A stretch of DNA of 64,000 bases from JAOADN01 sp049323795. GTDB taxonomy: Bacteria; Pseudomonadota; Alphaproteobacteria; Rhodobacterales; Rhodobacteraceae. The stretch spans positions 150,700-214,699 of the forward strand of contig JBMOOH010000001.1 of NCBI GenBank assembly GCA_049323795.1, written 5' to 3'. A model generated the notes under the pieces. It was not told where the DNA came from. It worked only from the letters and a program-made list of their open reading frames with translations, and searched no databases. Both the position numbers and the translations under genes were made by a program. Numbering within the stretch: the stretch's first letter is position 1; each line of letters opens with the position of its first letter. Shown piece by piece: positions 25,410-34,400 of this stretch.

Positions 25410-27224
25410 CTACCCTTCGGCACGCTCCGCGAGCATCAGCCATTCCTCTTCGGCGGCCGCGAGCGCGGACTGCCGGTCGGAGAGGAGGCCGGCGGCCTTG
25501 CGGGCCTTCTCGGGCGCGGTCGCGTAGACCTGCGTGTCGGAGAGGAAGGCCGAGAGCTTTGCGATCTCGGATTCCAGTTTCGCCATCACGCCGGGGAGCG
25601 CGTCGAGCCGGTGGCGCTCGGTGAAGCTGAGGCCCCCGCCGGCATCTTGTTTCTTCATATCCAGCTTGCGATAGTGACCGCCTGCCATTGCTCTTGAATG
25701 CTTTTCCGGTTCAGGAGCATCGCCCATCTGGCGCAGGCGGTCGCTCCACCCGCCGGCATAGACGGTAAGGCGCCCATTGCCCTCGAAGGCGACGGTCATC
25801 GTCGCCACGCGGTCGATGAAGTCGCGGTCGTGGCTGACGAGGAGGACGGTGCCGTCGTAGTCCGACAGGATGTCCTGGAGAAGGTCGAGCGTCTCGACGT
25901 CGAGGTCGTTCGTCGGTTCGTCGAGGATCAGGAGGTTCGAGGGCCGCGCCATCAGGCGGGCGAGGAGGAGGCGCGCCCGCTCGCCCCCCGAGAGCGAGCC
26001 GATCGGGGCGCGGGCCCGGGCCTCGTCGAAGAGGAAGTCCTTGAGGTAGGCAACGACGTGGCGGGGTTCGCCACGGACCATGACCTGGTCCGACCGGCCC
26101 GAGACGCGCATGTCGGGATCGTTCACGAGGCCGTCCCAGAGGGTCATCCCGAAGTCGAGCGTGGCGCGGGCCTGGTCGAAGGCGGCGATCCGGAGGTTCG
26201 TGCCGCGGCGGACCGTGCCGGTGTCCGGCGCCTCCTCGCCCGAGAGGATGCGAAGGAGCGTGGTCTTGCCCGCCCCGTTCGGCCCGACAAAGGCGACCCG
26301 GTCGCCGCGCAGGACCCTCAGGTCGCAGGGGCGGAAGATGAGATTTCCACCGTATGACTTTGAAATACCTATAGCTTCCACCACAAGACGGCCTGAGACG
26401 GGGCCGCTGTCCAGCTCCATGGCCGCCGTCCCCTGCCGCCGGATCCGGCTGGCACGGTCGGCGCGGAGCGCGGCGAGCGCCCGCACCCGTCCCTGGTTCC
26501 GCTTGCGGCGGGCGCTGATGCCCTCGACGGCCCACTTCGCCTCGGCCCTGATCTTGCGGTCGAGCTTGTGGCGGGCGAGGTCCTCCCCGGCCCAGACCGT
26601 CTCGCGCCAGTCCTCGAAGGCCGAGAAGGGGCGGTCGAGGCGGCGGAGGTCGCCACGGTCCAGCCACAGCAGGCCCCGCGCCAGCGTCGAGAGGAAGGCG
26701 CGGTCGTGCGAGATCATGACGAAGGCGGTTCGGGTTTCCGACAGGAGCCGTTCAAGCCAGCCGATGGCCGCGATGTCGAGGTGGTTCGTCGGTTCGTCGA
26801 GGAGGAGAAGGTCGGGTTCCTCGGCGAGAAGCCTCGCCAGCGCCGCGCGCCGCCGTTCGCCGCCGGAAGCGGTGGCGACCGGGCGCGAGGGATCGAAGTC
26901 GAGCCCGTCCGCCGCGAGGCCGAGCCTGTAGCGCTCCGCCTCGCCGAGCCGCGCGGCGGCGAAATCGCCGAGCGTCCGGAAGGCCGAAAGGTCGGGATCC
27001 TGCTCCATGTAGCCCACACGGATGCCGGGGGGCGCGGCCCGGGTGCCCGCGTCGGCCTCGGCGAGGCCGGCCATCACCTTCATCAGCGTGGACTTGCCCG
27101 ACCCGTTCCGCCCGATCAGCGCAAGGCGGTCCCCCGGCTGGATCGAGAGGTCGATCCCGTCGAAGAGGGGGGGGCCGCCGAAGGTCAGGCGGAGGTCGGA
27201 AAGCTGCAGGAGGGGCGCGGCCAT
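25410..27224 (-). CDS. uup: ABC-F ATPase Uup
   Basis: Uup is a cytosolic twin-ATPase of the ABC-F family that acts on ribosomes or DNA structures. The 604-residue product has two nucleotide-binding domains (Walker A IGRNGSGKSTLMKV and VGPNGAGKTTLLRI; signatures TASGGERRRAALAR and SLSGGERARLLLAR; Walker B DLLLLDEPTNHLD and NLLILDEPTNDLD). An arginine-rich linker joins them. A C-terminal coiled coil (FTERHRLDALPGVMAKLESE) distinguishes Uup from other ABC-F proteins. No membrane segments are present. ATG 27224 is the first start giving the conserved MAAPLLQLSDLRLTF. Confidence 0.94.
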   Translation of the reverse strand: MAAPLLQLSDLRLTFGGPPLFDGIDLSIQPGDRLALIGRNGSGKSTLMKVMAGLAEADAGTRAAPPGIRVGYMEQDPDLSAFRTLGDFAAARLGEAERYRLGLAADGLDFDPSRPVATASGGERRRAALARLLAEEPDLLLLDEPTNHLDIAAIGWLERLLSETRTAFVMISHDRAFLSTLARGLLWLDRGDLRRLDRPFSAFEDWRETVWAGEDLARHKLDRKIRAEAKWAVEGISARRKRNQGRVRALAALRADRASRIRRQGTAAMELDSGPVSGRLVVEAIGISKSYGGNLIFRPCDLRVLRGDRVAFVGPNGAGKTTLLRILSGEEAPDTGTVRRGTNLRIAAFDQARATLDFGMTLWDGLVNDPDMRVSGRSDQVMVRGEPRHVVAYLKDFLFDEARARAPIGSLSGGERARLLLARLMARPSNLLILDEPTNDLDVETLDLLQDILSDYDGTVLLVSHDRDFIDRVATMTVAFEGNGRLTVYAGGWSDRLRQMGDAPEPEKHSRAMAGGHYRKLDMKKQDAGGGLSFTERHRLDALPGVMAKLESEIAKLSAFLSDTQVYATAPEKARKAAGLLSDRQSALAAAEEEWLMLAERAEG

Positions 27225-27271
27225 GCGCGCCGAGGTATGCGGACGGCGGCCCGCCGGGGCTCTGCGCGGGA

Positions 27272-28012
27272 TCAGCCGGCGAGGGCCCGGAGAACACGCG
27301 CACGCGCCGCCGGCACCCTGCCGATCTCCACCCCGGTGAAGACGTGCAGGGTACCGAGACTCTCGTCCACGACCGCGTGGTCGCTGACCCATCCGCCCAT
27401 CCGCAGGTAGGTCCGCAGCAGCGGGGGCATCGCGCGCACCGCGACGGCCGGGTCGGGCTTGCGCGACCGGAGCCTCCGGGCAAAGCGGAAGACGTTCGGC
27501 GCCTTCACCCCGGGCAGCCAGCGCGCCGGACCGATGTGGCGGTCCTTCAGAAGCGCGAAGGTCTCGGCATAGGCTTCGGGCCGCGTTCCCGCGAAGGACG
27601 AGCAGCCAAAGAGCATGTCCACCTTCTCGGCGTCGACGAGGGCGGTCATCAGCGCCCAGGCGACGCGCAGGATGTCGGGGTCGCGCATGTCGGGATCGAC
27701 GCAGAAACGCCCCATCTCGACCATCCGGCCGGGATAGGCCGAAAGCGCGGCGAGGTCGTAGAACTGGGCGGCGTAGCTGTCCAGGATCCCGGCGCTCCCG
27801 GACAGGGCAAGGAGGCGCCAGCAGGCGACAAGCCGCCCGCTGGCGCGCTCTTCCACGACGAAGTGCCCGGCCGCCGCGTCGAAGCCGTCGATGTCCCGGC
27901 CGGGCCCGGCACCGGGCCTGAAGGCCCGCCAGCGCAGGGCCTGCGCCCGGTCGATGTCGGAGGCATCCGCAGCCTGCCGTGCCGCATAGCGCCCGCGGAC
28001 GAGGGACCGCAT
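27272..28012 (-). CDS. olsB: L-ornithine N-acyltransferase OlsB-like (GNAT)
   Basis: OlsB joins 3-hydroxyacyl-ACP to ornithine, the first step of ornithine-lipid synthesis at the inner membrane. The 246-residue product matches the family in LRWRAFRPG, GHFVVEERASGRLVACWRLL, GRMVEMGRFCVDPDMRD and MLFGCSSFAGT. The partner O-acyltransferase OlsA is not in this window. ATG 28012 is the start that gives family-like length. It is followed by uup after a 47-base gap. Confidence 0.85.
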   Translation of the reverse strand: MRSLVRGRYAARQAADASDIDRAQALRWRAFRPGAGPGRDIDGFDAAAGHFVVEERASGRLVACWRLLALSGSAGILDSYAAQFYDLAALSAYPGRMVEMGRFCVDPDMRDPDILRVAWALMTALVDAEKVDMLFGCSSFAGTRPEAYAETFALLKDRHIGPARWLPGVKAPNVFRFARRLRSRKPDPAVAVRAMPPLLRTYLRMGGWVSDHAVVDESLGTLHVFTGVEIGRVPAARARVLRALAG

Positions 28013-28110
28013 CGCCCCGCCCCCGTCACACGGGCCGGGAGGGCAAGGCGGCACGGGCCACCCGGACAACACCGTGACGGCGGTGCGGTTGGCCTGCCGT
28101 CATCCCGACC

Positions 28111-28575
28111 TCAGTTTCCCGGGATGAACTGCTCGGCGTTGACGCGTCCGATGCTGCCGAGAAGCTGGCGGATGAAGCCCGCGTTGCGGATGCCGGTGTC
28201 GGTCACGCGGCGGTTGAGGGCGACGACACGTCCGTCCTCCAGCCCGAAGCGTTCCACGTTCGCCACGGTGCCGTCCTCGGCGAAGCTGATCGCGACGACC
28301 TGCCGGTCCACCTCTTCCGGGGCGCGCAGGCCGATCTGGCGGAACCGGCTGCCCACGTAGTACCAGGCAGAACCGGCGAGGACGCCCGAGGACGACGGCC
28401 GCCCCACCGCGTAGCCGACGTCGTCGCGCGTCGAGACGCCCACCTTCACCTTTGCGAGGTCCTTTTCGGACGGCGCATAGCCATGGTCGCGGTACACCGC
28501 AGAACAGGCGGCGACCGTCACGGAGAGTGCGGCAAGCAGCGCGCCGCGCCGCGTCCAGGATGCCTTCCCCGTCAT
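28111..28575 (-). CDS. bamE: Outer-membrane assembly lipoprotein BamE (SmpA/OmlA)
   Basis: BamE is a small lipoprotein of the beta-barrel assembly machine. The 154-residue product has a signal peptide with lipobox VAAC (cysteine about residue 24), then HGYAPSEKDLAKVKVGVSTRDDV, GRPSSSGV and AWYYVGSRF. A C-terminal part (GFIRQLLGSIGRVNAEQFIP) follows, as is common in alphaproteobacterial versions. It is divergent from yceD, as in related genomes. Confidence 0.92.
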   Translation of the reverse strand: MTGKASWTRRGALLAALSVTVAACSAVYRDHGYAPSEKDLAKVKVGVSTRDDVGYAVGRPSSSGVLAGSAWYYVGSRFRQIGLRAPEEVDRQVVAISFAEDGTVANVERFGLEDGRVVALNRRVTDTGIRNAGFIRQLLGSIGRVNAEQFIPGN

Positions 28576-28776
28576 GCCGCCCCTCTTGCCTTGGACCCCC
28601 GAGCCTCGTATCCGGCTTACAACACAGTCGGGCCGCGCGGCAAGGACGGTTCGCCCTCCCGCGCCGGGGCCCGGCCGAACCCCCGGCGCGGCCCGTCCCG
28701 TGCCCGGGCCCCGCGGGTCGCCGGACCGTCGCGCCGGCGGTCCGTGCCTCCGGCCGCGGCGACACAGGAGCCACCG

Positions 28777-29334
28777 ATGGCCAACCCGACCTCCGACAAG
28801 ACCCTGTGGCGACCTGCCGAGATCACGGCGCGTCGCGGCATCGACATTGATCTGGCGCCGGATGCCGAGGCCCGCGCCGCGCTCGCGGCGGACCTCGGCA
28901 TCCTCGCCCTTCCCGAAGCGCGCCTGCACGGGCGACTTTCGCCCGAGGGCCGCGCGGACATCCGTCTCGAGGCCCGGCTCGACGCCGTCGCGGTGCAGGC
29001 CTGCGTGGTCACGCTCGATCCGGTGCGCACGCGGATCGGCGAGACGGTCCTGCGCCGCTATCTCGCCGAGATGCCGCCGCCATCCGGGGACGAGACGGAG
29101 ATGCCCGAGGACGACACCGCCGAGCCGCTCGGAGCGCGGATCGACCTCGGCGAGGTCCTGCGCGAGGCGCTGGCGCTGGCGCTGCCGCCCTATCCCCGGT
29201 CGGCGGCAGCCCCCGCGGGCGACGCCGCCTTCGGGCCGGACGGCGCCGGGCCGGCGACGGAAGAGCGGGTGAAGCCCTTTGCGGGCTTGGCCGACCTTCT
29301 CGGCCGGCCCCCGGAAGACGGCGACGAAGGCTGA
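28777..29334 (+). CDS. yceD: YceD/DUF177 protein
   Basis: DUF177 proteins are linked with 23S rRNA accumulation and are nearly always encoded before rpmF. The 185-residue product shows LHGRLSPEGRADIRLEARLD, ACVVTLDPVRTRIGE with the conserved cysteine, and acidic IDLGEVLREALALALPPYPR. ATG 28777 is preceded by CAGGAG. First gene of the yceD-rpmF-plsX-fabH-ihfA-merR block. Confidence 0.93.
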   Translation: MANPTSDKTLWRPAEITARRGIDIDLAPDAEARAALAADLGILALPEARLHGRLSPEGRADIRLEARLDAVAVQACVVTLDPVRTRIGETVLRRYLAEMPPPSGDETEMPEDDTAEPLGARIDLGEVLREALALALPPYPRSAAAPAGDAAFGPDGAGPATEERVKPFAGLADLLGRPPEDGDEG

Positions 29335-29364
29335 ACCCGGCGACCCGGGCATCGGCCGGGGCGC

Positions 29365-29383
29365 GGGGACAGGGAATGTCCCC
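29365..29383 (+). other. Hairpin between yceD and rpmF
   Basis: GGGGACA-GGGAA-TGTCCCC is a perfect 7-base stem with a 5-base loop about 30 bases after the yceD stop. There is no T tract. It may be a processing or attenuation element that helps rpmF be expressed more strongly than yceD. The rest of the 228-base gap before rpmF is the likely place for an rpmF promoter. Confidence 0.4.
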
Positions 29384-29562
29384 TGCCTGCGTCCTGCCTC
29401 CGGAGCGGCAGGAGAAGGGGGCTTGCGTGCCGGCGGAATCGCAGTATGTTCCCGGCCTCGCACGAAACTTGGGTTCGCACCCGGTCGCATCCCGGCAACC
29501 AGTGACGACACCCCTGGATAACCGGGGCCGCTATGGCCCTCAAAGATACCCGAGGTTGAGAC

Positions 29563-29769
29563 ATGGCTGTCCCACAGAACCGGAAGACCCGGTCCAAGCG
29601 TGACATGCGCCGCGCCCACGACGCGCTGGTGGCTGCGAACCCGAACGAATGCCCGAACTGCGGCGAGCTGAAGCGCCCGCACCACGTCTGCGGCGCCTGC
29701 GGCCACTATGACGGCCGCGAGATCGTCGCGAAGGCTGCAGGAGTCGAACTGGACGAAGACGCGGCGTAG
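29563..29769 (+). CDS. rpmF: 50S ribosomal protein L32
   Basis: L32 is a small protein of the large ribosomal subunit. The 68-residue product begins MAVPQNRKTRSKRDMRRAHD, the classic L32 N-terminus. It has a zinc-ribbon with two pairs of cysteines (CPNCGELKRPHHVCGACG), so it is the zinc-binding form. The C-terminus is short and acidic. GAGGTTGAGAC precedes the ATG. Confidence 0.98.
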   Translation: MAVPQNRKTRSKRDMRRAHDALVAANPNECPNCGELKRPHHVCGACGHYDGREIVAKAAGVELDEDAA

Positions 29770-29793
29770 GGCCGCGGGCTGACGGCCTTGGCC

Positions 29794-30900
29794 ATGCCGC
29801 CTGACACCGAACCGGGCAAGGACGGGCCGCAGGCCTCGATCACCATTTCCATCGACGCGATGGGCGGCGACCGCGGCGCGGCGACCGTCGTCGCCGGCAT
29901 GGCGGACGCCGCCGAGCGCGACCCGGGGCTCCGCTTCATCGTGCATGGGCCGAAGGCGGACCTCGGCCGGCTGATCGGCAGACGGGGCCTCGCGTCGCGC
30001 TGCACGATCCGCGACGTCGAGGGCGTCGTGAAGATGACCGACAGGCCGAGCCAGGTGATGCGGCACGGGCAAGGCACCTCGATGTGGTCCGCGATCGATG
30101 CGGTGCGCAACGGCGAAGCCCCGGCGGCCGTGTCCTGCGGCAATACCGGCGCGCTGATGGCCGTCTCGATGCTGCGTCTCCGCCGCCTGCCGGGCGTCAA
30201 CCGCCCCGCCATCGCCTGTCTCTGGCCGTCGCGGAACAAGGGCGGCTTCAACATCATGCTCGACGTGGGCGCCGACATCCGCGCCGATGCGCCGGACCTG
30301 CTGCAATTTGCGCTGATGGGCGCGTCCTACGCGCGCTTCGGGCTCGGGATCGAGCGGCCGCGCGTCGGGCTCCTGAACGTCGGCACCGAGGAGCACAAGG
30401 GCCGGGCGGAACTGAAGGACGCGCAGGACCTGATCGCGGCGGCCGCGTCCGCAGGCCAGTTCGACTACGTGGGCTTCGTCGAGGGCGGCGACCTGCCGTC
30501 GAGCCGGCTCGACGTGATCGTGACCGATGGCTTCACCGGGAACATCGCGCTGAAGACCGGCGAGGGAACGGCGAATCTGGTGGGCGAGCTTCTGCGCGAG
30601 GCGTTCAGGGCGGGCCTGATGTCGCGTTTCGCCTCGCTCCTCGCAATGGGTTCGCTGCGGCGGCTCCAGAAGCGCATCGACCCCCGGCGGATCAATGGCG
30701 GTGTCTTCCTCGGCCTCAATGGCACGGTCGTGAAATCGCACGGCTCGGCCGACGCGACCGGGGTATCGGCCGCGATCCGGCTCGCCTCGGACCTGGCCCG
30801 GACGGGTTTTCAGGAACGGCTCGCCGCGCGGGTTGCTTCGGCAGACGCCGCCGGGCAGGATGCCGCCAAGACAACGAGAGCAGACGGGACCTCCGAATGA
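29794..30900 (+). CDS. plsX: Phosphate acyltransferase PlsX
   Basis: PlsX makes acyl-phosphate from acyl-ACP for phospholipid synthesis. The 368-residue product shows ISIDAMGGDRGAATVVAGM, GTSMWSAIDAV, AVSCGNTGALMAVSM, LLNVGTEEHKG, VVTDGFTGNIALKT-like (VIVTDGFTGNIALKTGEG) and the C-terminal GLNGTVVKSHGSADATG. ATG 29794 is chosen; a TTG six bases earlier is in frame but weaker. Its stop overlaps fabH (ATGA), which suggests coupling of acyl-phosphate and fatty-acid initiation enzymes. Confidence 0.96.
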   Translation: MPPDTEPGKDGPQASITISIDAMGGDRGAATVVAGMADAAERDPGLRFIVHGPKADLGRLIGRRGLASRCTIRDVEGVVKMTDRPSQVMRHGQGTSMWSAIDAVRNGEAPAAVSCGNTGALMAVSMLRLRRLPGVNRPAIACLWPSRNKGGFNIMLDVGADIRADAPDLLQFALMGASYARFGLGIERPRVGLLNVGTEEHKGRAELKDAQDLIAAAASAGQFDYVGFVEGGDLPSSRLDVIVTDGFTGNIALKTGEGTANLVGELLREAFRAGLMSRFASLLAMGSLRRLQKRIDPRRINGGVFLGLNGTVVKSHGSADATGVSAAIRLASDLARTGFQERLAARVASADAAGQDAAKTTRADGTSE

Positions 30901-31871
30901 CAATCCGGGCCGTGGTGCGGGGCGTCGGGCACTACCTGCCCGCACGGGTGGTCCCGAATGCCGAATTCGAAGCAAGGCTCGACACCACCGACGAATGGAT
31001 CCGGACCCGCACGGGGATCGAGCGGCGGCACTTCGCGGCCGAGGGAGAGATGACCTCGGACCTCGCCTCCGCCGCCGCGCGGGCGGCCCTCTCGGATGCC
31101 GGGATCGCGGCGGAGGATCTGGACGCGCTGATCGTCGCGACATCGACCCCCGACCTGACCTTTCCGTCCGCGGCGACGATGGTGCAGGCCAGGATCGGGA
31201 TGACGAAGGGCTTCGCCTTCGACGTGCAGGCGGTCTGCGCGGGCTTCGTCTATGCGCTGGCGAACGCGAACGCGCTGATCCTGTCGGGACAGGCGAAGCG
31301 GGTGCTGGTGATCGGGGCCGAGACCTTCAGCCGCATCCTCGACTGGTCGGACCGGTCCACCTGCGTCCTTTTCGGCGACGGCGCGGGGGCGGTCGTCCTT
31401 GAAGCGGCGGAGGGGAACGGCACGCCGCAGGACCGCGGGATCCTCGCGGCCGACCTGAACAGCGACGGCTCCTACCGCGATCTTCTCTATGTCGATGGCG
31501 GGGTGTCCTCGACCGGGACGGCGGGGGTGCTGAAGATGCAGGGGGCGGCGGTGTTCCGGCATGCGGTCGAGAAGCTGGCGGCCACGGCGGAGGAGGCGCT
31601 GGACAAGGCGGGGCTCACCTCGGCGGACGTGACCTGGATCGTGCCGCATCAGGCGAACCTCAGGATCATCCAGGCCACCTCGCAGCGCCTCGGCGTGCCG
31701 ATGGAACGGGTCGTCGTGACCGTGCAGGACCACGGCAACACCTCGGCCGCGTCGATTCCCCTCGCCCTCTCGGTCGGCAAGGACCGCGGCCAGATCAGGC
31801 GCGGCGATCTTCTGGTCATGGAAGCGATCGGCGGCGGACTGGCCTGGGGATCGGTGGTTCTGCGCTGGTGA
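30897..31871 (+). CDS. fabH: 3-oxoacyl-ACP synthase III (FabH)
   Basis: FabH starts fatty-acid synthesis by condensing acetyl-CoA with malonyl-ACP. The 324-residue product has the catalytic Cys114 (DVQAVCAGFVYAL), the histidine in VPHQANLRIIQATSQRLG and the asparagine in DHGNTSAASIPLAL, so the triad is complete. ATG overlaps the plsX stop. The downstream ihfA gene begins after 89 AT-richer bases. Confidence 0.97.
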   Translation: MTIRAVVRGVGHYLPARVVPNAEFEARLDTTDEWIRTRTGIERRHFAAEGEMTSDLASAAARAALSDAGIAAEDLDALIVATSTPDLTFPSAATMVQARIGMTKGFAFDVQAVCAGFVYALANANALILSGQAKRVLVIGAETFSRILDWSDRSTCVLFGDGAGAVVLEAAEGNGTPQDRGILAADLNSDGSYRDLLYVDGGVSSTGTAGVLKMQGAAVFRHAVEKLAATAEEALDKAGLTSADVTWIVPHQANLRIIQATSQRLGVPMERVVVTVQDHGNTSAASIPLALSVGKDRGQIRRGDLLVMEAIGGGLAWGSVVLRW

Positions 31872-31960
31872 GCCACCGTTTCAAGGCTAAGGCACAAACC
31901 CTTGATATTGACTTCGCTTTTATGACGCACCAATCTGCTGCAAACAGCCTGGGGGACGTG

Positions 31961-32263
31961 ATGAGCGAAAAGACCCTGACTCGCATGGACTTGAGCGAGG
32001 CCGTGTTCCGTGAGGTCGGCCTGTCGCGGAACGAATCCGCGCAGCTTGTCGAGACCGTGCTGCAGCACATGTCGGATGCCTTCGTGCGCGGCGAGACGGT
32101 GAAGATCTCGTCCTTCGGCACGTTCTCGGTGCGGTCCAAGTCGGCGCGCATCGGGCGGAACCCGAAGACCGGCGACGAGGTTCCGATCCATCCGCGGCGC
32201 GTGCTGACCTTCCGCCCCTCGCATCTGATGAAAGAGCGCGTGGCCGGCGGGAACGGGGGCTGA
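31961..32263 (+). CDS. ihfA: Integration host factor alpha subunit
   Basis: IHF is a heterodimeric DNA-bending protein. The 100-residue product begins MSEKTLTRMDLSEAVF and contains HMSDAFVRGETVKISSFGTF, the arm RIGRNPKTGDEVPIHPRRVLTFRPS (split here at the proline-containing tip) and ends normally. The start at 31961 gives the typical N-terminus; 31 more residues are open upstream but not conserved. TTGATATTGAC (31911-31921) lies in the gap and could belong to a promoter. Confidence 0.95.
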   Translation: MSEKTLTRMDLSEAVFREVGLSRNESAQLVETVLQHMSDAFVRGETVKISSFGTFSVRSKSARIGRNPKTGDEVPIHPRRVLTFRPSHLMKERVAGGNGG

Positions 32264-32274
32264 GCGGCACCGCG

Positions 32275-32982
32275 ATGTCGAAGTCCGCCGAGGCCTTCCG
32301 GACGATCAGCGAAGTGGCCGAGGTTCTCGACACGCCGGCGCATGTGCTCAGGTTCTGGGAAAGCCGGTTCAGCCAGATCAGGCCGGTGAAGCGCGCGGGC
32401 GGGCGACGCTACTACCGGCCCTCAGACATCGCGCTTCTCGCCGGGATCAGACGGCTTCTGCACGAGGATGGCCTGACGATCCGGGGCGTGCAGAAGATCC
32501 TCAGGGAAAAGGGTGTCCGGCATGTCGCCGGCCTCTCGGGCCGGCCCTACGAGGATGCTCAGGACGGGGAGGCGGAGGCTGCCGCCGGAGCCGGGCCGAC
32601 CGTGCCGTCCGGCGCGCGGACGGCCCCGGAGCGCCGCGGGGGCGGGGTGGCCGCAATGCCGCTGCGCCAGGCTCCGACCGGGCCGTCGCCCCATGCGGAG
32701 TCCCTGCCCGGTCTCTTCGAGCAGACCGAGGCGCCGGAAGCCCCGATGCTGGTCGATGCCGAGCCCGCGGCCGAAGCGGGCGCCGTGCAGGCCACACCCT
32801 TCCGGCAACCCGCAGGGGGCGGTCCGGCGCCGGGCGCCGGCACGCCGGACAGCGAGCCGGCGCCGGTGGCAGCGCTGCTTCGCGCGATGGACGCGGTTCG
32901 CGCCCGGTCGAAGCGGGAGGAGCTCGCCCGCGTCCGCGACCGGCTGACCGCGCTCCGCGACCGGCTGTCGCGGCTTGGCTGA
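32275..32982 (+). CDS. MerR-family transcriptional regulator
   Basis: The 235-residue product has an N-terminal MerR winged helix (FRTISEVAEVLDTPAHVLRF, WESRFSQIRPVKRAGGRRYY, residues about 9-75) and a long low-complexity C-terminus rich in Ala, Gly and Pro, ending in a short coiled coil (RSKREELARVRDRLTALRDR). No metal-binding cysteine cluster is seen, so it is not a classic metal sensor. The position behind ihfA is conserved in Rhodobacterales. Target unknown. Confidence 0.9.
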   Translation: MSKSAEAFRTISEVAEVLDTPAHVLRFWESRFSQIRPVKRAGGRRYYRPSDIALLAGIRRLLHEDGLTIRGVQKILREKGVRHVAGLSGRPYEDAQDGEAEAAAGAGPTVPSGARTAPERRGGGVAAMPLRQAPTGPSPHAESLPGLFEQTEAPEAPMLVDAEPAAEAGAVQATPFRQPAGGGPAPGAGTPDSEPAPVAALLRAMDAVRARSKREELARVRDRLTALRDRLSRLG

Positions 32983-33050
32983 CCCCGCCGCCGCGCCTGC
33001 GCTTTTGCCGCTTGCCCCAGCCCTTTGCTTCGGCCTATACACCCGCCCGT

Positions 33051-33128
33051 CGGGCCGTAGCGCAGCCTGGTTAGCGCGTCCGTCTGGGGGGCGGGAGGTC
33101 GAGAGTTCGAATCTCTCCGGCCCGACCA
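33051..33128 (+). tRNA. tRNA-Pro (anticodon GGG), CCA encoded
   Basis: The acceptor strands CGGGCCG (33051-33057) and CGGCCCG (33118-33124) pair fully and are followed by A and CCA. The D-arm GCGCAGCCTGGTTAGCGC and the T-arm with GTTCGAATC are present. The anticodon loop CTGGGGG gives GGG. It is followed by a strong terminator. Confidence 0.96.
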
Positions 33129-33133
33129 TCACG

Positions 33134-33163
33134 AAACGCCCGCCCTTCACAGGGCGGGCGTTT
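33134..33163 (+). terminator. Terminator of tRNA-Pro
   Basis: AAACGCCCGCCC and GGGCGGGCGTTT pair perfectly (12 bases) around the loop TTCACA, starting five bases after the tRNA CCA. The T residues of the stem plus the next bases form a short T-rich tail. The palindrome also reads on the other strand, with AAA/TTT at the base of the stem. Confidence 0.88.
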
Positions 33164-33184
33164 CTGCACCGGGGGGCGTGAGAG

Positions 33185-34267
33185 GTGACGGTGAACGGCG
33201 TTCTTCCCGACCGCGACATCGGCGCGCTGATCGCGGGTGGCGCGATCGCCGCCGATGCCCCGGTGACGGACGCGCAGGTGCAGCCGGCGAGCCTCGATCT
33301 GCGGCTCGGGAGGATGGCGCACCGGGTGCGGGCCTCGTTCCTGGCGGGGGCCGGGCGAACGGTCGCCGGGCGGATCGCCGAGTTCGGGATGCATTCGGTC
33401 GATCTGACGCGGGGGGCGGTGCTCGAGAAGGGCTGCGTCTATCTCGTGCCGCTGATGGAGCGGCTGGCGCTGCCTGCGGGTCTGTCGGCCGCGGCGAATG
33501 CGAAAAGCTCGACGGGACGGCTCGATCTGCTGACGCGGACGATCACGGATGGCGGCGTGGAGTTCGACCGGATCCCGGAGGGCTATGCCGGGCCGCTCTG
33601 GGCAGAGATCTGTCCGCGGTCCTTCTCGGTGCTGGTCCGGCCGGGGATGCGGCTGAACCAGCTTCGCCTGCGGCGCGGGTCGGCGGCGCTGACGGATGCG
33701 GAGCTGCGGGCGCTGCACGCCGAGACGCCGCTCGTCCCGGGCGAGGCGGTGATCGACGGGGGGCTCGGCTTCTCGGTGGACCTGCGCCCGGCGTCGGGCG
33801 GTCTGGCCGGCTACCGGGCGAAGCCGCATACGGGCGTCATCGACCTGGACCGGATCGGGCAGTACGCGCCGGCCGAGTTCTGGGAGGAGGTGCGGACGAC
33901 CGAGGGGCGCATCATCCTCGATCCCGGCGCGTTCTACATCCTCGTGAGCCGCGAGGCGGTGACGATCCCTCCCCGCTACGCGGCAGAGATGGCCCCCTAC
34001 GTGGCGATGGTGGGCGAGTTCCGGGTGCACTACGCCGGGTTCTTCGACCCCGGCTTCGGCTGGGCCGAGGCGGGGGGCGCGGGATCGCGGGGGGTTCTGG
34101 AGGTGCGCTGTCACGAGGCGCCGTTCGTGCTCGAGCACGGGCAGGTGGTGGGGCGGCTCGTCTATGAGCGGATGGCTGGCGTGCCGGAGCGGCTCTACGG
34201 CGCGGGGATCGCGTCGAACTACCAGGGCCAGGGGCTGAAGTTGTCGAAGCACTTCAGGGCGGGGTGA
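33185..34267 (+). CDS. dcd: dCTP deaminase, long alphaproteobacterial form
   Basis: The enzyme deaminates dCTP to dUTP for thymidylate synthesis. The 360-residue product is about twice the length of E. coli Dcd and has two related beta-domains. QPASLDLRLGRMAHRVRASF and ANAKSSTGRLDLLTRTITD carry the dUTPase-like motifs in the first; DGGLGFSVDLRP and HEAPFVLEHGQVVGRLVYE lie in the second. Such long forms are usual in alphaproteobacteria. The start is GTG at 33185. Confidence 0.9.
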   Translation: MTVNGVLPDRDIGALIAGGAIAADAPVTDAQVQPASLDLRLGRMAHRVRASFLAGAGRTVAGRIAEFGMHSVDLTRGAVLEKGCVYLVPLMERLALPAGLSAAANAKSSTGRLDLLTRTITDGGVEFDRIPEGYAGPLWAEICPRSFSVLVRPGMRLNQLRLRRGSAALTDAELRALHAETPLVPGEAVIDGGLGFSVDLRPASGGLAGYRAKPHTGVIDLDRIGQYAPAEFWEEVRTTEGRIILDPGAFYILVSREAVTIPPRYAAEMAPYVAMVGEFRVHYAGFFDPGFGWAEAGGAGSRGVLEVRCHEAPFVLEHGQVVGRLVYERMAGVPERLYGAGIASNYQGQGLKLSKHFRAG

Positions 34268-34400
34268 TCGACCCCTTTCCCCGCACGACCGGCCGACCCT
34301 CGCGTGGAGAGTCGGCCATGCCGGTTTGCCCGGAGGCGCAAGCCGCAGGGCAAGGGGGGCAAGGCCGCCGCCGGATCACCCGTTCGTGCAAAGGGAAGTG

